NCBI GenBank assembly: GCA_963575745.1 | Contig: CAUYUJ010014604.1 | Location: 516,588-580,587 of the forward strand | Direction of reading: 5' to 3' | Source of the DNA: Prorocentrum cordatum | Lineage: Eukaryota > Sar > Dinophyceae > Prorocentrales > Prorocentraceae | Length of the DNA: 64,000 bases | Shown here: in pieces, positions 62,141 through 64,000 of the stretch | Layout of the letters: each line of letters begins with the position of its first letter | Numbering within the stretch: the first letter of the stretch is position 1 | The notes under the pieces: generated by a model | Seen by the model: the letters and a program-made list of their open reading frames with translations, nothing else | The model's database searches: none | What the model was told of the DNA's origin: nothing | Position numbers and translations under genes: made by a program

Positions 62141-64000
62141 GGAATGGACTTCGGGCATGCGTGGGCGCTCCTCTCACAGTGGGGAGCGGCCGCGTCTGGA
62201 GCAGCGCTCGGCCAGTTTGTCCGCGAAAGCCCGCAGCACTGCCATTGCGATTGTGATTGCCGCGGTGGACCCAGCCTCGGTGCGGCTCTGGCGAAGCAGC
62301 TGGAGCACTGCGGGCCCGCACCGCTGCCTGCGGCCGAACCCCCAGCGAGCCTCTGGGGGATCTTCTTCCTCGGGGTGCTCGCGGGCGTCGCGGTCACGTT
62401 CTCGGTGCTGGTGGCAGTCGCCCAGGACCTGATCCGCCGAGGGGTGGTGGGCTTTCCTGCTCCCTCGCCGCCGCGTGCGGCCACCACCAGCGGGTCTCAG
62501 GGGCCCGCGAGACCAGGCGGGGAGGCGACCGCGGGTTCGGTCCAGAAGGGCAATAGGGGCGGCAAGGGCGTCGTGGTCACGGCGTCCGCTGACAGTCTTT
62601 GATCGTGATGGCGGCGGCGGGAACCGCTGCCGCCGCTGTGCTGGACCGAGGCTCTGCGGCCAGGGTCCACTACGGCGCTGCCGAGCATCACGCTAAACTG
62701 GTGGGCGCACATGTTGAGAATGATGAGCATGCGGTCGTGCCCCTCGATTCCGATGTGTTCGTGGAACAGCTGAGTTTGATCAGCGCGGATCTCGAGGGGA
62801 TCCGCTTGTGGGCCACCATCGACGTGCGGCTGCGAGGTGCCCCCAGCCCTGGTAGTGTGCTCTACACCTTCGCCCCGCTGGCGGCTGCCGAGATCTGTAA
62901 GCTGGTCGCCGAGGCGGACCAGGTCTGCAACTTCGAGCGAGCCCACCGCGGGCTCCCGAGGCTGGGCGAGGCCGCTCGAGCACCTGGCGGCGCCGCGGCG
63001 GAGGCGACGCCCGTGCCCGCTGTCGCCCCCGCGCCTGGCGGAGCCCGCCTGGCTCCCGCAGGCGGCGCCTGGGTCCTCACGGAGCCCTTCGTCGGCCACG
63101 ACATCGGGGCCGAGTTCGCGCTGCCCGTGGGGGCCGCGGTGCTGGGGTCCAGGGCGCTGGTGGTCATCGATGGGTCCGTCGCCAGCCTCGAGATGCTCGC
63201 CGATGGGGGTTGGACATCGCGCGGTGGGCCCTTGCCCGCAGTATTTGTCCTCTGCGACGACCCGAGGATCCTGGCGCGGGCCCCGATGGAGCGCGCGCAC
63301 CCTTGTCGAGGCCGTCGGGCTCGTGACAGCGTGCGCGCGTCGGGCTGAGGGCCTGCCTCCGCCCCCTTTGCTGGGGCCGTCCGTCGGGGCCGAGTGGGTC
63401 GTTTCGGTGACCGGGGGTGGCGTCCCTAGCCTTGTTGCGCGAGCTGACAAGTGGCAAAGTGCGAGGCAGCGCAGCTCGGTGGCCCACGAACGCTCCATCC
63501 TCCATCGCGCAGTCCACCTGCTGGCGACGGTTGATGGGCTCAACGTCGAGAACTTTGGGGGTTGGGCTCCTCTTGTGGAGGAACGCGTTGCGCGGGGAGG
63601 CGGTGGCCGAGAGCCCCGACGCCCCGAGCTGCGAGGGCGGCGGTCACGGCCCCGGCATCAGCGATCGGGCAGGTGGTGCACAGACGGTCCCGTCGTGGCG
63701 GGCCCACGTTGCGACGGGGCTCAGCAGGGGAGCGGCGATCTTGAAGGAGAAGGGGAAGGCTCGGGAGGCCAGGGCTACCAGCGTCGCTACCGCAAAGGCC
63801 AGGGCACACCCCGCGGCCTCCGCCAAGGAATTAAGAAAGGAGTGGGGTGGTGACGCCAGCAGCTGCCCCTGTCTTCGACGTGAACGCTGGCGGGATGTCT
63901 GATGGGGTCTCCTCAGGCAGCAATTTTGTCCAGTGCCGCCCCGAGGCCTGGCCTCGCCGACGGCGAGAGGCAGCAGGAAATCGGTGTAGTCGCGGTTTCT
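62141..64000 (+). pseudogene. Recurrent dinoflagellate polyprotein family, 5' part, frameshifted, truncated by window
   Basis: 62141-62602 has a His/Cys-rich motif (QHCHCDCDCRGG) and one membrane-type segment (IFFLGVLAGVAVTFSVLVAV). 62599-63300 in the next frame reads VLDRGSAARVHYGAAEHHAK, WVLTEPFVGHDIGAEFALPV and GSRALVVIDGSVASLEMLAD. 63300-63620 in a third frame reads WQSARQRSSVAHERSILHRA and VHLLATVDGLNVENFGGWAP. I recall this module order (TM segment, then a LxxVDG block, then a histidine-rich helical region) from many repeated dinoflagellate gene models associated with retroelements. At least two frame changes break this copy, and the downstream part lies beyond the window. Confidence 0.5.

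Noticed and set aside
62497-63543. 348-codon minus-strand frame
   Set aside because: Shadow of the polyprotein-family segment in GC-rich DNA; the plus-strand reading has recognisable family blocks.

Overview
The window looks like nuclear DNA of a dinoflagellate. It is GC-rich and packed with long micro- and minisatellites. It holds two Ty1/copia-type LTR retroelements whose Gag carries CCCH or CCHC zinc motifs, fragments of gene families I recognise as multicopy in dinoflagellates, a spliced-leader-like relict, and a multi-exon gene whose introns carry terminal inverted repeats and, in places, non-GT donors. I saw no rRNA, tRNA or CRISPR. All homology calls are by eye; no search was run.

Layout: 1-1.2 kb holds GAT and GA/TC microsatellites. 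1.86-3.99 kb is a broken multicopy-family gene with a Tnp2-like motif. 5.1-5.6 kb is a 9-bp-type minisatellite. 5.75-7.62 kb is an intact KDZ-like transposase gene that includes an SL-like relict. 7.9-10.1 kb is a broken or multi-exon DUF3987-like family gene. 10.7-11.5 kb holds pentamer and hexamer arrays. 11.7-12.8 kb is a hypothetical gene. 13.2-17.8 kb is a run of mini- and microsatellites, one of which switches orientation.

18.149-36.209 kb is one 18-kb LTR retrotransposon. Its LTRs are about 97% identical and it has a CCCCC target duplication and a primer-binding-like site. It carries gag, protease, integrase, RT and RNase H, followed by about 8 kb of extra coding sequence. The last, intact 1420-codon frame begins with a domain that reads as a Tpt1/KptA RNA 2'-phosphotransferase.

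36.3-40.3 kb is mostly CTA/TAG and GGA arrays. 40.43-45.67 kb is a host gene of about 11 exons encoding a TTC39/IML2-like TPR protein with a GOLD-like C-terminus. Several of its introns are insertions with terminal inverted repeats and target duplications (introner-like). 45.9-50.1 kb is simple sequence in a near-mirror order. 50.17-58.99 kb is a second, degraded copia element, bounded by 97-99-bp direct repeats, whose integrase region appears replaced by unrecognised coding sequence. 59-62 kb is simple sequence. 62.1-64 kb is the 5' part of a recurrent dinoflagellate polyprotein family that runs off the window.

Biologically, the window is one host gene being split by introners inside a landscape of retroelements. 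The most unusual feature is the giant copia element that appears to carry a tRNA-repair-type enzyme.
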